In this document: piece after piece, positions 55,801 through 57,914 of the stretch
How positions within the stretch are numbered: the first letter of the stretch is position 1
How the letters are laid out: each line of letters starts with the position of its first letter
DNA from: Symsagittifera roscoffensis
Taxonomy: Eukaryota; Xenacoelomorpha; Acoela; Convolutidae
DNA length: 64,000 nucleotides
Reading direction: 5' to 3'
Assembly (NCBI RefSeq): GCF_963678635.1
Contig: NC_087065.1
Location: forward strand, 32,494,373-32,558,372
Position numbers and translations under genes: made by a program
The notes under the pieces: model-generated
What the model was told of the DNA's origin: nothing
Database searches by the model: none
What the model saw: the letters and a program-made list of their open reading frames with translations, nothing else

Positions 55801-57187
55801 ATCACCAGTTATTGAAATTCAGCTACAAGAGCTACTTCTATAATTTATTTGGCAATAAGCAATATCAATTTGTTCAGTTATTGCAATTAAATATTCATTC
55901 ATTCGGTTCTTTACAGAACCTCATATAAATAGTCTTATTTATCCCAATCGTTTATCATTACCGATATTTCTACAGCCTGCTCCATTTCTATAGCCTGCGT
56001 AACACCAAGTTTTACCTGGTCATGGATTAACTGCAAATTGAGTGCCTTCCTCTGCCAAAATTTGATCTCGACGTACGGTGTGGGTTCCTTATCCTCGAGA
56101 AGGGGCTGGGAAGAGTCTGTACAAAGGACACTGTACAGCTGATGCGACCATCCTATCACCGTTGACTCAATTCTGTGTATCAGGGTCCTGTCAGAGTCCC
56201 TAAATTTGTACACACAATTTGCCTAAGTTGTTTTGAAGTTACAGCTCGAAGTATCCAAACTGAGTTTTAGCAAATTATCAGAAAAAATTCTAAATCATAT
56301 TAGCTTCAAAATCGAAAAAAAACTATAGAATCTGGCAATTCAGATCTTAAAATGGGACTACAAAACTATAGTATCTTCGTATTGTTTGTACTAATTGGCC
56401 AAGTTATGATCAATTTCATTTTAATTGTGTCTAACGTGAGATTATTGTACTGAATGTTGCGGTGATTCAAGTTCTCGATCCCGAGCGGCTGTGTCAACAC
56501 TGTTTGATCAAGAATCAACCCTGTCACCACATAAATTCTATTATTCAACTGGTGCGTGTGGTCGATGAGATCCCTTGAGACTACTTTCGGCCATCGAAGA
56601 TGGTTAGAGTTGTTTGATATCATTGGCATGTACATCTAAGACAACGATAATCAATGGTTAAAGAATCGGTTTTCATATGACATAACTTTCTGCAGAAATC
56701 ATATTAATCACAGAAGAGTTTTTTTTTAAATAGCTTGTCGTGGGCAAAAGTGTAAGCTAAATTATAAGCTCAATTTAGAGAAAACTGGACTCACACGCTG
56801 AGATGTGACTGCCAACTGATTCAGAACGCTTGTAGAAAGTTCTCCGTATCTCAGGTAAAGTTTGAAGTCTTCTTTTGGAACAACGGTATTTGGACGCCTC
56901 TTAAAGAAAAACACCGATTTGTGAGATTTGATTTTGTCCAATGAAGGCCAACCAAAGTGAATTTGGGGCTGTGGAGTACCAGCAGGTAAGCTGAGCACCA
57001 TGACATTATACTCCTGGCGATCGACAAACTTTAAAAGAGTATCCTTAAACTCGTCTGATCCAACTTTCAACGAGTTTATCCTAAAGCACTGGCAGGCGTA
57101 TTCCGTAATGAACTCCGCCCGCATGTCTGGCTCAGGAACAGTGGAAGCAACATCATCGTCAGTCATTATACCGAAAAATCTGAACAT
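7556..57187 (-). CDS. DNAH9/11/17-like: Axonemal outer-arm dynein heavy chain, beta type (partial gene, exons 1-31)
   Basis: Heavy chain of the ciliary outer dynein arm, an ATP-driven minus-end-directed microtubule motor. Thirty exons joined in phase give about 2,540 residues: tail (exons 1-15), linker (about 16-23), AAA1 with GPAGTGKT and CFDEFNR (exon 25), AAA2 with GNAGTGKS (exon 27) and [10 protein letters not shown] (exon 28), ending in the AAA2-AAA3 connection. Nearly gapless agreement with the remembered DNAH9 sequence places it in the DNAH9/11/17 group; which member cannot be told without the C-terminal part, which lies off the left edge. Phases agree at every junction except around missing exon 11 and two single-base frame breaks (exons 12 and 14). 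Three introns (5, 19, 25) use GC donors. The Rac-type gene lies upstream in the opposite direction. Confidence 0.95.
7874..9776 (-). other. Intron 30 with a B-family repeat copy
   Basis: Mostly AT-rich. 8930-9160 and 9190-9668 are related to each other and to family B (32633-33374, 50265-51163): shared segments include GATATATCACT-x-x-ACCCA, TTTGTGGTACTTGATT and AAAACACACC, with an ending TCAATTGTCGGAA. Overlapping open frames at 8098-8578 on both strands have no recognisable similarity and lack coding character. Confidence 0.55.
9777..9986 (-). CDS. Dynein exon 30: AAA2-AAA3 connection
   Basis: Acceptor TTAATTTTTCAG, then [40 protein letters not shown] and [20 protein letters not shown]. 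Matches DNAH9 YLPTCLDTLRTRFKKI-PIP. Donor CAG|GTTGAA, phase 0. Confidence 0.95.
9987..11390 (-). repeat. Intron 29 with a 172-bp-spaced direct repeat
   Basis: Two related blocks of about 60 bp, at 10837-10897 and 11007-11068, share TAGCACCATA(A/T)ATG and CGACGTATG(G/A)TTTGCATGG. A third, partly inverted version follows (CCATGCAAATCATGCATGG, from 11163). The stretch ends at a GGGCAACCCGGG word like the terminus of element C. It looks like a decayed element; no genes. Confidence 0.45.
11391..11612 (-). CDS. Dynein exon 29: AAA2 end
   Basis: Acceptor GTCGCCGCAG, then [40 protein letters not shown] and [18 protein letters not shown][23 protein letters not shown] is near-invariant in dyneins. Donor AAG|GTGCAC, phase 0. 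Confidence 0.96.
11839..12099 (-). CDS. Dynein exon 28: AAA2
   Basis: Acceptor TTCTACGGCAG, then [57 protein letters not shown] and the Walker B region [20 protein letters not shown]. Donor AAA|GTCAGT, phase 0. Confidence 0.96.
12100..12259 (-). other. Intron 27 containing a perfect 16-bp hairpin
   Basis: AATAGCTAAGCTGAAA at 12147-12162 pairs perfectly with TTTCAGCTTAGCTATT at 12170-12185 around a 7-nt A-rich loop. The intron is only 160 bp, so the hairpin occupies about a quarter of it, clear of both splice sites. It could fold in the pre-mRNA. Confidence 0.7.
12260..12674 (-). CDS. Dynein exon 27: start of AAA2
   Basis: Acceptor TTTTTTTTTAAG, then [60 protein letters not shown] and the AAA2 Walker [20 protein letters not shown]2 binds nucleotide structurally. 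Donor CAG|GTTTGT, phase 0. Confidence 0.96.
12842..13113 (-). CDS. Dynein exon 26: AAA1 large part
   Basis: Acceptor GTTTTTGTAG, then [56 protein letters not shown] and [24 protein letters not shown] is the AAA1 sensor I region. Donor CA|GTAGGT, phase 2. Confidence 0.96.
13114..13570 (-). other. Intron 25, nothing recognised
   Basis: 457 bp, AT-rich, with a GC donor at 13565-13570 (plus-strand reading). No repeat or gene recognised; a small plus-strand open frame at 13380-13622 runs into exon 25 antisense and is spurious. Confidence 0.5.
13571..13969 (-). CDS. Dynein exon 25: AAA1, with a GC splice donor
   Basis: Acceptor AATGTTTAG, then [40 protein letters not shown], the AAA1 Walker [40 protein letters not shown] and the Walker B region [18 protein letters not shown]1 is the principal ATPase site. 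The exon must end at GAG to join VLSVVAVQ of exon 26; the next bases are GCTAGC, a GC donor. The only nearby GT would delete two invariant residues. Confidence 0.95.
14082..14282 (-). CDS. Dynein exon 24
   Basis: Acceptor AAATTTTTAG, then [40 protein letters not shown] and [12 protein letters not shown]. Donor AAG|GTATTT chosen because it gives a gapless join to exon 25; reading through to the later GTAGTA would add 13 residues not found in the family. Phase 0. Confidence 0.94.
14522..14914 (-). CDS. Dynein exon 23, with an acidic Gly-rich insertion
   Basis: Acceptor GTTGCTTAG, then [21 protein letters not shown] stretch rich in Gly, Asp, Glu, Asn and Lys (from DGDGNGNEE to SGGKE) follows that family members lack. 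The conserved sequence then resumes: [25 protein letters not shown], and [12 protein letters not shown]. Donor GAG|GTGAGC, phase 0. End of the linker, beginning of AAA1. Confidence 0.94.
14915..15921 (-). other. Intron 22, nothing recognised
   Basis: About 1 kb of unremarkable AT-rich sequence between exons 23 and 22. Short open frames at 15320-15726 on the plus strand have no family resemblance. A poly-T run lies at about 15765. Confidence 0.5.
15922..16168 (-). CDS. Dynein exon 22
   Basis: Acceptor CTGTGGATCAG, then [40 protein letters not shown] and [18 protein letters not shown]. The [31 protein letters not shown] block is the most conserved part of the dynein linker. Donor ACC|GTCAGT, phase 0. 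Confidence 0.96.
16775..17003 (+). mobile_element. H-family hAT-like MITE, copy 2 (partial)
   Basis: Matches other H copies from TTTGGTACTT through CTTCGGCGCCAATATACACT, TTTTGGTCAAGAATTTCC, and GGTCTTTATAATA. The right end is lost about 20 bp before the splice donor of exon 21. The left terminus is also missing. Same orientation as copy 3 on the other side of the exon. Confidence 0.7.
17026..17168 (-). CDS. Dynein exon 21 (47 codons, flanked by two H MITEs)
   Basis: Has no internal methionine start; found from splice sites. Acceptor GCTGTTAACAG, then [40 protein letters not shown] and QLPHDASR. Essentially identical in pattern to the family's W-KKLST-D-VI-IWFEVQRTW-HLESIF-GSEDIR-QLP. Donor AG|GTTTAG, phase 2. 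An H-family copy ends about 20 bp on one side and another begins 41 bp on the other. Confidence 0.94.
17209..17620 (+). mobile_element. H-family hAT-like MITE, copy 3 (412 bp, exact target duplication)
   Basis: Begins CAACAGCGGATTTAG and ends GGTCCGCCCCTG, an imperfect inverted repeat (7 of the first 10 bases). Identical 8-bp duplications TGTAGATA flank it at 17201-17208 and 17621-17628. An 8-bp duplication plus CAGNGGCGGA-type ends fits the hAT superfamily. No coding capacity. It lies in intron 20, 41 bp from exon 21. Confidence 0.88.
17746..17936 (-). CDS. Dynein exon 20
   Basis: Acceptor CTTGATTTTTCAG, then [39 protein letters not shown] and FIAHFLEE. The segment [13 protein letters not shown] is a dynein linker signature. 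Donor GAG|GTAATG, phase 0. Confidence 0.95.
18140..20500 (-). repeat. Strand-asymmetric (T/G-rich on plus) decayed sequence in intron 19
   Basis: The plus strand is strikingly T/G-rich over 2 kb. Read on the minus strand it gives K/Q/N/T-rich open stretches such as [20 protein letters not shown] (near 19370) and the 87-codon frame at 20111-20374. The composition resembles a decayed retroelement ORF1, but I recognise no family. A Cys/His motif ([16 protein letters not shown], near 18850) has a second version near 23440, so this is a dispersed repeat. Confidence 0.4.
20960..22700 (-). repeat. Tandem duplication of a ~950-bp unit in intron 19
   Basis: The stretch 21050-21420 is repeated at 22010-22400 with many substitutions: both contain TTTCTTGATGTCTGCAGTGA, TCGATCCGTCGAGTC and GGTAAATGATT in the same order. 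Further similarity joins 21480-21640 with 22400-22560. On the minus strand both encode [13 protein letters not shown] in one frame, so the ancestor may have been coding. 22617-22640 also has a 22-bp direct repeat (AGCTGTGTGAGCGGCCAAA twice). Confidence 0.65.
23204..23560 (-). pseudogene. Decayed Cys/His-motif protein fragment
   Basis: Minus-strand frames contain [13 protein letters not shown] (with a stop after it) and [20 protein letters not shown], spaced like a PHD-type zinc finger (Cys pairs then His and Cys). A second version lies near 18850. PHD-like fingers are known in ORF1 proteins of some LINEs, so a transposon origin is plausible but unproven. Confidence 0.35.
23561..25252 (-). other. 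Intron 19 middle, nothing firmly recognised
   Basis: AT-rich. Minus-strand open stretches (24236-24475, and [20 protein letters not shown] near 24600) have protein-like composition but no family that I can name; they may belong to the same decayed element as the flanking repeats. Confidence 0.35.
25253..25722 (+). mobile_element. H-family hAT-like MITE, copy 4 (about 470 bp)
   Basis: Starts CAGGGGCGGATTTAGGGG and ends near GATCCGTTCTAG. It contains the family core GGCGCCTTTGGCGCCAATAT, TGCCTGCGGCGCAGAAAATT and AAAATCAATTTGGTCAACC. It has long G and C runs just inside its termini. No clean 8-bp duplication survives. Confidence 0.82.
26130..26570 (+). repeat. G-rich minisatellite
   Basis: Tandem variants of GGTTCAGGTGGGGGAGGGG for about 440 bp. 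All three forward frames are open because the repeat lacks stops; no protein is implied. The plus strand has many runs of four or more G, compatible with G-quadruplexes; the dynein transcript would carry the C-rich strand. Confidence 0.85.
26690..27130. repeat. TAATCGATT/TATAATGG word cluster
   Basis: Repeated variants of CATTATAATGGATT, AATCGATTATA and ATTATAATCGA, as at 860-1330 and 39290-41400. No gene. Confidence 0.5.
27224..27728 (+). mobile_element. Repeat family A, copy 1 (about 505 bp)
   Basis: Begins TTGTTCCG(T)CTTTCGATACG, contains GTGCTCGGGGTGGG and GTACTTTATATGGCGTGTGG, and ends with a hairpin-like CAGGGCTTTGCTCTG followed by ATACGAGCAGTCTTGTT. Non-coding. A second copy in the same orientation follows after 74 bp. 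Confidence 0.85.
27803..28341 (+). mobile_element. Repeat family A, copy 2 (about 540 bp)
   Basis: Same structure as copy 1. It carries the internal inverted repeat GCGCGATATTTTTCGCGC and the ACGCGTAAGCGGAG word. It ends CAGTCTTGTT, 100 bp or so before exon 19's donor. Boundaries are set by comparing four copies. Confidence 0.87.
28449..28763 (-). CDS. Dynein exon 19, followed by a GC splice donor
   Basis: Acceptor TTGTGTGTAG gives [20 protein letters not shown] without gap; the nearer CGATAG acceptor would delete three residues. Continues [39 protein letters not shown] and [19 protein letters not shown]. The donor is AAGAAG|GCAAGT, the classic GC-donor consensus, and joins exon 20 as KEG-GMEKVL without gap. 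This donor opens a 10.5-kb intron. Confidence 0.93.
28764..29948 (-). other. Intron 18 with an inverted repeat and a truncated A-family end
   Basis: TAGTCGTAGCAA (29270-29281) and TTGCTACGACTA (29330-29341) are exact inverted repeats 48 bp apart. The last 55 bp of family A (GGCAGTCGG...GTCTTGTT) occur at 29885-29934, directly beside the donor of exon 18. The rest is AT-rich with nothing recognised. Confidence 0.6.
29949..30144 (-). CDS. Dynein exon 18
   Basis: Acceptor TCCTTTATAG, then [35 protein letters not shown] and [20 protein letters not shown]. Matches ASLFEVNVPDYKQL-x-CRKEV of the linker's start. Donor CAG|GTGGGA, phase 1. A truncated copy of repeat family A ends about 15 bp beyond the donor. 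Confidence 0.94.
30145..30565 (-). other. Intron 17, nothing recognised
   Basis: 421 bp of AT-rich sequence with short CATGCTAT repeats at 30400-30480. No gene. Confidence 0.5.
30566..30772 (-). CDS. Dynein exon 17
   Basis: Acceptor GGCTAATAG, then [35 protein letters not shown] and [11 protein letters not shown]. Matches the ELPEKWNNIKKVA-TVKQQVAPLQA segment. Donor CAA|GTTAGT, phase 0. Confidence 0.94.
31064..31453 (-). CDS. Dynein exon 16
   Basis: Acceptor TATCTTAAG, then [51 protein letters not shown]. These are near-invariant in the family (VFDGW-x-x-D-RPFK, ERQ-x-TD-MFEPLK-TIELL). Donor CAG|GTGAGA, phase 0. Confidence 0.95.
31454..31785 (-). other. Intron 15, nothing recognised
   Basis: 332 bp, AT-rich, with no repeat family or gene visible. 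Confidence 0.5.
31786..32405 (-). CDS. Dynein exon 15 (206 codons, largest)
   Basis: Acceptor GGCATTTACAG, then [16 protein letters not shown]. Includes [19 protein letters not shown] (the VEGLI-SIFR-x-SLVPRL motif), an acidic linker ([12 protein letters not shown]), [19 protein letters not shown] and SLDQFKQQ. End of the tail, beginning of the region leading to the linker. Donor CAG|GTTTCA, phase 0. Confidence 0.93.
32633..33374 (+). mobile_element. Repeat family B, copy 2 (742 bp)
   Basis: Begins TGTTCCGACC and ends ATCGGAACAA, an imperfect terminal inverted repeat. Internally a block with GCTCG(A)A...AAGACGAAAA and GATATATCA is present twice (33000-33110, 33115-33310). No coding capacity. 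Related copies lie at 8930-9668 and 50265-51163. It fills most of intron 14. Confidence 0.7.
33434..33568 (-). CDS. Dynein exon 14, with a one-base deletion
   Basis: Acceptor CAAACTAG, then [20 protein letters not shown] (the ENL-LF-ADP-S-x-WK-YV motif) and [15 protein letters not shown]. One base then appears to be missing; the next frame gives SYMFFYDNT in line with the family's SLKYLLENT. With one added base the exon ends in phase 1, exactly what exon 15 needs. Donor GTATTG. Confidence 0.83.
33569..34241 (-). other. Intron 13, nothing recognised
   Basis: 673 bp AT-rich. No repeat family or gene was recognised. Confidence 0.5.
34242..34480 (-). CDS. Dynein exon 13
   Basis: Acceptor TTTTAAGAAG, then [40 protein letters not shown] and [10 protein letters not shown]. 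Corresponds to the family's W-TP-F-x-x-KD-KxESLLSLED-RHDR region of the tail. Donor CAG|GTTAAT, phase 0. Confidence 0.9.
34860..35119 (-). CDS. Dynein exon 12, with a +1 frame break
   Basis: Acceptor GTTTGATAG, then [15 protein letters not shown] (the LISVLKEM-YL motif). The frame then shifts and continues [20 protein letters not shown] to AETNLNWKS. The break coincides with a direct repeat GCCCAG...GCCCAG (35068-35073, 35075-35080, plus strand). Removing one base, or a 7-bp duplicate, restores phase with exon 13. The exon is next to the assembly gap, so a sequence error is likely. Donor CAG|GTCAGG, phase 1. Confidence 0.85.
35152..35351. other. Assembly gap (200 N), likely hiding dynein exon 11
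   Basis: Two hundred Ns. About 40 family residues (the segment with E-W...FNL-QPLL-RD) should lie between exon 10 and exon 12, and I do not see them in the readable intron. The acceptor of exon 12 is 32 bp left of the gap. A GTGAGT donor-like sequence abuts the right edge (35352-35357), but the bases before it do not match the expected residues. The true gap length is unknown; 200 may be a placeholder. Confidence 0.6.
36258..37724 (-). mobile_element. H-family hAT-like MITE, copy 5 (reverse, split by element C)
   Basis: The right terminus is at 36258 (CAGAGGCGGATCT) and the left terminus reads TAAATCCACTG at 37724. The core is in two halves: up to ATAACTATAAAGACC (36334) and from GACCCTATTTTGACCAAATT (37271). 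Together they give the usual family order on the minus strand. The second half is further disturbed by extra AT-rich sequence at 37320-37570. Confidence 0.75.
36335..37270. mobile_element. Element C: 936-bp insertion with terminal inverted repeats
   Basis: Starts CCGGGTTGACC and ends GGTCAACCCGG, a perfect 11-bp inverted repeat. It is bounded by identical GACC tetramers (36331-36334 and 37271-37274), while the uninterrupted H family has GACC once at this place, so the target duplication is directly supported. Inside, the words CTTATCATACAATTTCCATA and ATTGTATGA recur in both orientations. No open frame; a non-autonomous DNA transposon of unassigned superfamily. Confidence 0.85.
37725..38538 (-). 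other. Intron 10 remainder, AT-rich
   Basis: Contains further CATACAATTT/AATTGTATGA words like those in element C (38390-38450), so another decayed relative may be present. No gene. Confidence 0.4.
38539..38607 (-). CDS. Dynein exon 10 (69 bp)
   Basis: Recognised only by phase and family alignment. Acceptor CAATCTTTTAG; the first base completes a Gln codon from exon 9, then [20 protein letters not shown]. Corresponds to the EGK-MQQKYEDMLSLLE segment of DNAH9. Donor GTGAGT, phase 2. It is isolated between two long introns. Confidence 0.85.
38881..38970 (-). mobile_element. Repeat family A, 3' end only (reverse)
   Basis: Reads AACAAGACTGCGCGTATCAG then GGCGAAGCCCTGAATGTTCC, the reverse complement of the family A terminus with its GGGCTTCGCCC hairpin. 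The rest of the element is missing, so this is a terminal fragment, like the one at 29885-29934. Confidence 0.75.
39270..41635. repeat. Duplicated TAATCGATT/C-tract repeat region in intron 9
   Basis: Segments recur in order: TCGTCAGTCTCT...GATAGTTCAA at 39310 and 40460; TTTTCTGGAGGAAAAA...CTCCTTAAAGCCGGAAAA at 39540 and 41172; then TTTGCAAATTTGCAA...TTCTGCGT at 39855 and 41420, followed by runs of pyrimidine-rich CCCACCC sequence. This is a dispersed repeat present two to three times. No gene. Confidence 0.65.
41636..41834 (-). mobile_element. M-family MITE, copy 2 (199 bp, reverse)
   Basis: Starts GGCTCTTTTTCCTTCC and ends GGAAAAAGAGCT. Identical 8-bp target duplications TCAACTAC lie at 41628-41635 and 41835-41842. 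Internal sequence is the reverse complement of copy 1. This second exact duplication confirms the boundaries of the family. Confidence 0.9.
42066..42342 (+). mobile_element. H-family hAT-like MITE, copy 6 (left-truncated)
   Basis: From TGGCGCCAATATATACTAAT through AACGCCTTTTTGGCCTG and TTGCCTGCGGCGCAGAATTT to TAGATCCGCGCCTG. The left 150 bp are missing. The first half gives an open frame (42095-42346) that is not a gene. Confidence 0.8.
42630..43181 (-). other. Intron 9 end: TA microsatellite and spacer
   Basis: A TAATCGATTATAATGG cluster at 42640-42680 is followed by an ATATATATATATATATATA run (about 42688-42708). GAGAATAATACCTGA and its near-inverse follow. No gene. Confidence 0.5.
43182..43450 (-). 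CDS. Dynein exon 9
   Basis: Acceptor TTTGCTCAG, then [18 protein letters not shown] (the LLD-x-x-GNLLERP motif), [10 protein letters not shown], and [19 protein letters not shown] (the P-VAG-x-x-WA-EL motif). Donor GTAAGT, phase 2. All family landmarks are present in order. Confidence 0.93.
43451..44146 (-). other. Intron 8, nothing recognised except a C run
   Basis: AT-rich with a long C tract near 43890. No repeat family or gene seen. Confidence 0.5.
44147..44263 (-). CDS. Dynein exon 8 (39 codons, no internal start)
   Basis: Found by translating between splice sites. Acceptor TATGTTTCAG, then [20 protein letters not shown] and [19 protein letters not shown]. This matches the strongly conserved VEDLDRRL-GTI-I-QAFDD segment of dynein tails. 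Donor AAG|GTATTT, phase 0. Confidence 0.93.
44455..44622 (-). CDS. Dynein exon 7
   Basis: Acceptor CTGGTTTCAG, then [20 protein letters not shown], the family's FHKLEK(I/V)E-GG/SGVRG region, ending NLDPTNH. Donor GTTTGT in phase 0. The acceptor is 126 bp downstream of exon 6. Confidence 0.92.
44749..45033 (-). CDS. Dynein exon 6
   Basis: Acceptor TTTTATTGCAG, then [18 protein letters not shown] in line with the family's NYLSPEDLL region. Contains a short low-complexity insertion (residues [14 protein letters not shown]) before [20 protein letters not shown]. Donor AAG|GTAAAA, phase 0. Confidence 0.92.
45514..45596 (+). repeat. ATC trinucleotide microsatellite
   Basis: About 25 nearly perfect ATC units. 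The isoleucine run in the surrounding plus-strand frame is an artefact of this repeat. Confidence 0.9.
45831..46335 (+). mobile_element. Repeat family A, copy 3 (about 505 bp)
   Basis: TTGTTCCGACTTTC start (with a small deletion), GTGCTCGGGGTGGG, GCGCGATATATTTCGCGC, and terminal perfect hairpin CAGGGCCTCGCCCTG then ATACGAGCAGTCTTGTT. Plus orientation. Confidence 0.88.
46603..47120 (+). mobile_element. Repeat family A, copy 4 (about 518 bp)
   Basis: TTATTGTTCCGACTTTCGAT start and GCAGTCTTGTT end, with all internal family words. It follows copy 3 in the same orientation with a 267-bp spacer, repeating the paired arrangement seen at 27224-28341. Confidence 0.88.
47121..48780 (-). other. Intron 5 spacer, nothing recognised
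   Basis: AT-rich sequence with small open frames on both strands (47274-47611, 47919-48200, 48195-48410) that show no family resemblance and no splice structure. Confidence 0.45.
48781..49360. repeat. Minisatellite of GTCGCGCAAAGTCGCAACATGG-type units
   Basis: About ten degenerate 22-27-bp units at 48781-49035, with a sparser second block at 49236-49345. The unit is multiple-frame open, so long frames appear on both strands; their Cys-rich translation is not a protein signature. Unit lengths vary and there are no constant spacers. Confidence 0.8.
49361..50264 (-). other. Intron 5 spacer, nothing recognised
   Basis: AT-rich non-coding sequence. The last 40 bp, with a GTAGCACAGAGTGTTCCGACC word, lead into the next B-family copy and recur near 36000 and 500. 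Confidence 0.45.
50265..51163 (+). mobile_element. Repeat family B, copy 3 (about 900 bp)
   Basis: Starts TGTTCCGACC and ends AGTCGGAACAA, with the family words GATATGTCACTCAACCCAGT, TACTTGATTTTGCGTGGAAA and AAAACACACCC. A second start-like segment (AAATGTTCCGACCACAG) at about 50468 suggests a nested or tandem partial copy. Non-coding. Confidence 0.68.
51544..51901 (+). mobile_element. M-family MITE, copy 3 plus partial tandem copy
   Basis: GGCTCTTTTTCCTTCC at 51544; the first GGAAAAAGAGCC ends at 51756; a second, left-truncated copy follows directly and ends GAAAAAGAGCC at 51901. Both contain ACTAAT(A/T)AGG...ATG(G/A)CAAACAT and ATAAAATTGATGCTCGTGTGA. No target duplication matches, as expected if one end was lost. 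Confidence 0.8.
52178..52276 (+). repeat. 15-bp minisatellite next to exon 5
   Basis: About six units of GGTGAAGTTGATGAG with small variants. It lies 15 bp inside intron 5, directly after the GC donor of exon 5. In the transcript it reads as CATCAACTTCACCT repeats. Confidence 0.9.
52292..52503 (-). CDS. Dynein exon 5, followed by a GC splice donor
   Basis: Acceptor GCTCTGGCAG, then [15 protein letters not shown] and, later, [19 protein letters not shown]. Joining to exon 6 without gap against DNAH9 requires the exon to end at ATG, followed by GCGAGT. The nearby GTACAC would break the frame, so a GC-AG intron is the best reading. A 15-bp minisatellite starts about 15 bp into the intron. Confidence 0.85.
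52504..53290 (-). other. Intron 4, nothing recognised
   Basis: 787 bp, AT-rich with a C run near 52755. No gene or repeat family recognised. Confidence 0.5.
53291..53390 (-). CDS. Dynein exon 4
   Basis: Acceptor TTCTTTTCAG, then [20 protein letters not shown] and [14 protein letters not shown]. Aligns without gap with the segment after the exon 3 'IYNQL' region in the family. Donor CAG|GTTACT, phase 1. Confidence 0.88.
53837..54150 (+). pseudogene. Retroelement endonuclease-like fragment (type 1)
   Basis: In intron 3. One frame has [14 protein letters not shown] and [11 protein letters not shown]; after a frameshift at about 54026 another has [19 protein letters not shown] and [12 protein letters not shown]. 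This order (RHN-LRD, LQP-x-x-GE, DARLDI-ARGFW, FDVRVFNP) is that of the C-terminal nuclease-like part of a widespread invertebrate retroelement lineage. The rest of the element is absent. Confidence 0.6.
54151..54734 (+). other. Unrecognised stretch between retroelement fragments
   Basis: Holds an open frame (54127-54567, plus) whose first residues belong to the preceding fragment. The remainder (for example [19 protein letters not shown]) I cannot assign. It is probably the degraded upstream part of the next element. Confidence 0.35.
54735..55390 (+). pseudogene. Internally deleted RT-element copy (type 2)
   Basis: The first part reads [20 protein letters not shown] and [13 protein letters not shown]-x-SEGLV, which precede the reverse transcriptase in this family. 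Directly after it, at about 55060-55150, comes [19 protein letters not shown], the C-terminal nuclease motif (GRPAAFDVTVTSPL). The reverse transcriptase between them is gone. The family is the same as that of the 59735-61835 element. Several stops and shifts. Confidence 0.6.
55391..56015 (-). other. Intron 3 remainder, nothing recognised
   Basis: AT-rich; a TTTTT/CTTTT-rich block at 55410-55560 follows the retroelement fragment. No gene. Confidence 0.45.
56016..56199 (-). CDS. Dynein exon 3
   Basis: Acceptor AAATTTAG. Encodes [20 protein letters not shown], then [20 protein letters not shown]. These are signature positions of the dynein tail (IESAVI-WSHQ, SSQPLL, VE-x-x-FW). Donor CAG|GTAAAA in phase 0. 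Confidence 0.92.
56436..56635 (-). CDS. Dynein exon 2
   Basis: Acceptor TTGTCTTAG, then [20 protein letters not shown], the family's LLSN-x-x-N-x-x-x-WP region. The donor is GTTAGA; the exon ends with two bases of a Thr codon (phase 2) that the first base of exon 3 completes. Start of the N-terminal tail region. Confidence 0.87.
56795..57187 (-). CDS. Dynein exon 1 (N-terminus, 131 codons)
   Basis: ATG at 57187-57185 begins [11 protein letters not shown]. An in-frame stop lies a short way upstream, so this is the likely start. The segment [19 protein letters not shown] followed by [13 protein letters not shown] matches the N-terminal part of the DNAH9/11/17 family. The exon ends after CAGCGT with donor GTGAGT (phase 0). 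Whether a further 5' untranslated exon exists cannot be seen. Confidence 0.85.
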
Positions 57188-57914
57188 TTTATCAAACCTT
57201 AGTTTTTATTATCAGAAAAATAAAAGTGGTGAAAACCAAAAACTTTAAATTAGATCAACAACCAACAGGCAGCAAGATCAAATTAAAATTTTACCTGAGT
57301 ATCAAACATTTGCAAATTATCAGAGAATAGCGCAAGAAATTAATTTCAAACTTTTAATGCATTATATAGAATTAAATTATGTAACTAACCTTTTGAACAA
57401 ATAGAAATTTGTAGTAATTTTATCTGTCTATTCTTGGGGAAATAATTAAGTGGTTATTTATGTTTAAAAAAAATCAATTTTGACATAAAATTGATTTTCT
57501 CATCAATTGTCGTGCTGATTTTTACTCTAAGCCGACATGACTGTAAAAAATTGACGTATTCGAAAACTCTCAGTCCAAAGGACTTTTCTCAAGTTTTTTT
57601 TTTATTTATAAAAAGGATGAAAGAATAAAAAACCTCAACGAGTGATTCATCATCATGGAGAATCGTTAAGAAATCTCGAGTCAAAAATATGAATAAATCT
57701 TTTTTCGTTGTTTGCGTTTCACACTGACTCATTGAGCATGTCATTCATTCTTAAACTATAATAGGCTACTAATAAAAAGTGACTTGCGAAACTTTTGAAA
57801 TTTAGGTACTTTAAATCTGTAGAACATCAGTATATAATTATTATTGCTTTTTGGATTGGAAATCTAATTGAATCTTAATATTAAGAAATCCGTAAACTTA
57901 TTGGTACTTTCAGA
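57188..57914. promoter_or_regulatory. Shared upstream region of dynein and Rac-type genes
   Basis: 727 bp separate the start codons of two divergently transcribed genes, so their promoters and 5' leaders must lie here. It is AT-rich with no obvious TATA box or CpG cluster. The sequence directly before the GTPase start (TTGGTACTTTCAG|A-ATG) looks like a 3' splice site. Confidence 0.5.
57896..57914 (+). other. 3' splice-site-like sequence at the GTPase start
   Basis: ACTTATTGGTACTTTCAG is followed by A and then ATG. A 3' splice site one base before the start codon fits either an intron in the 5' leader or a spliced-leader trans-splice site. The pyrimidine tract is short. Confidence 0.45.
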
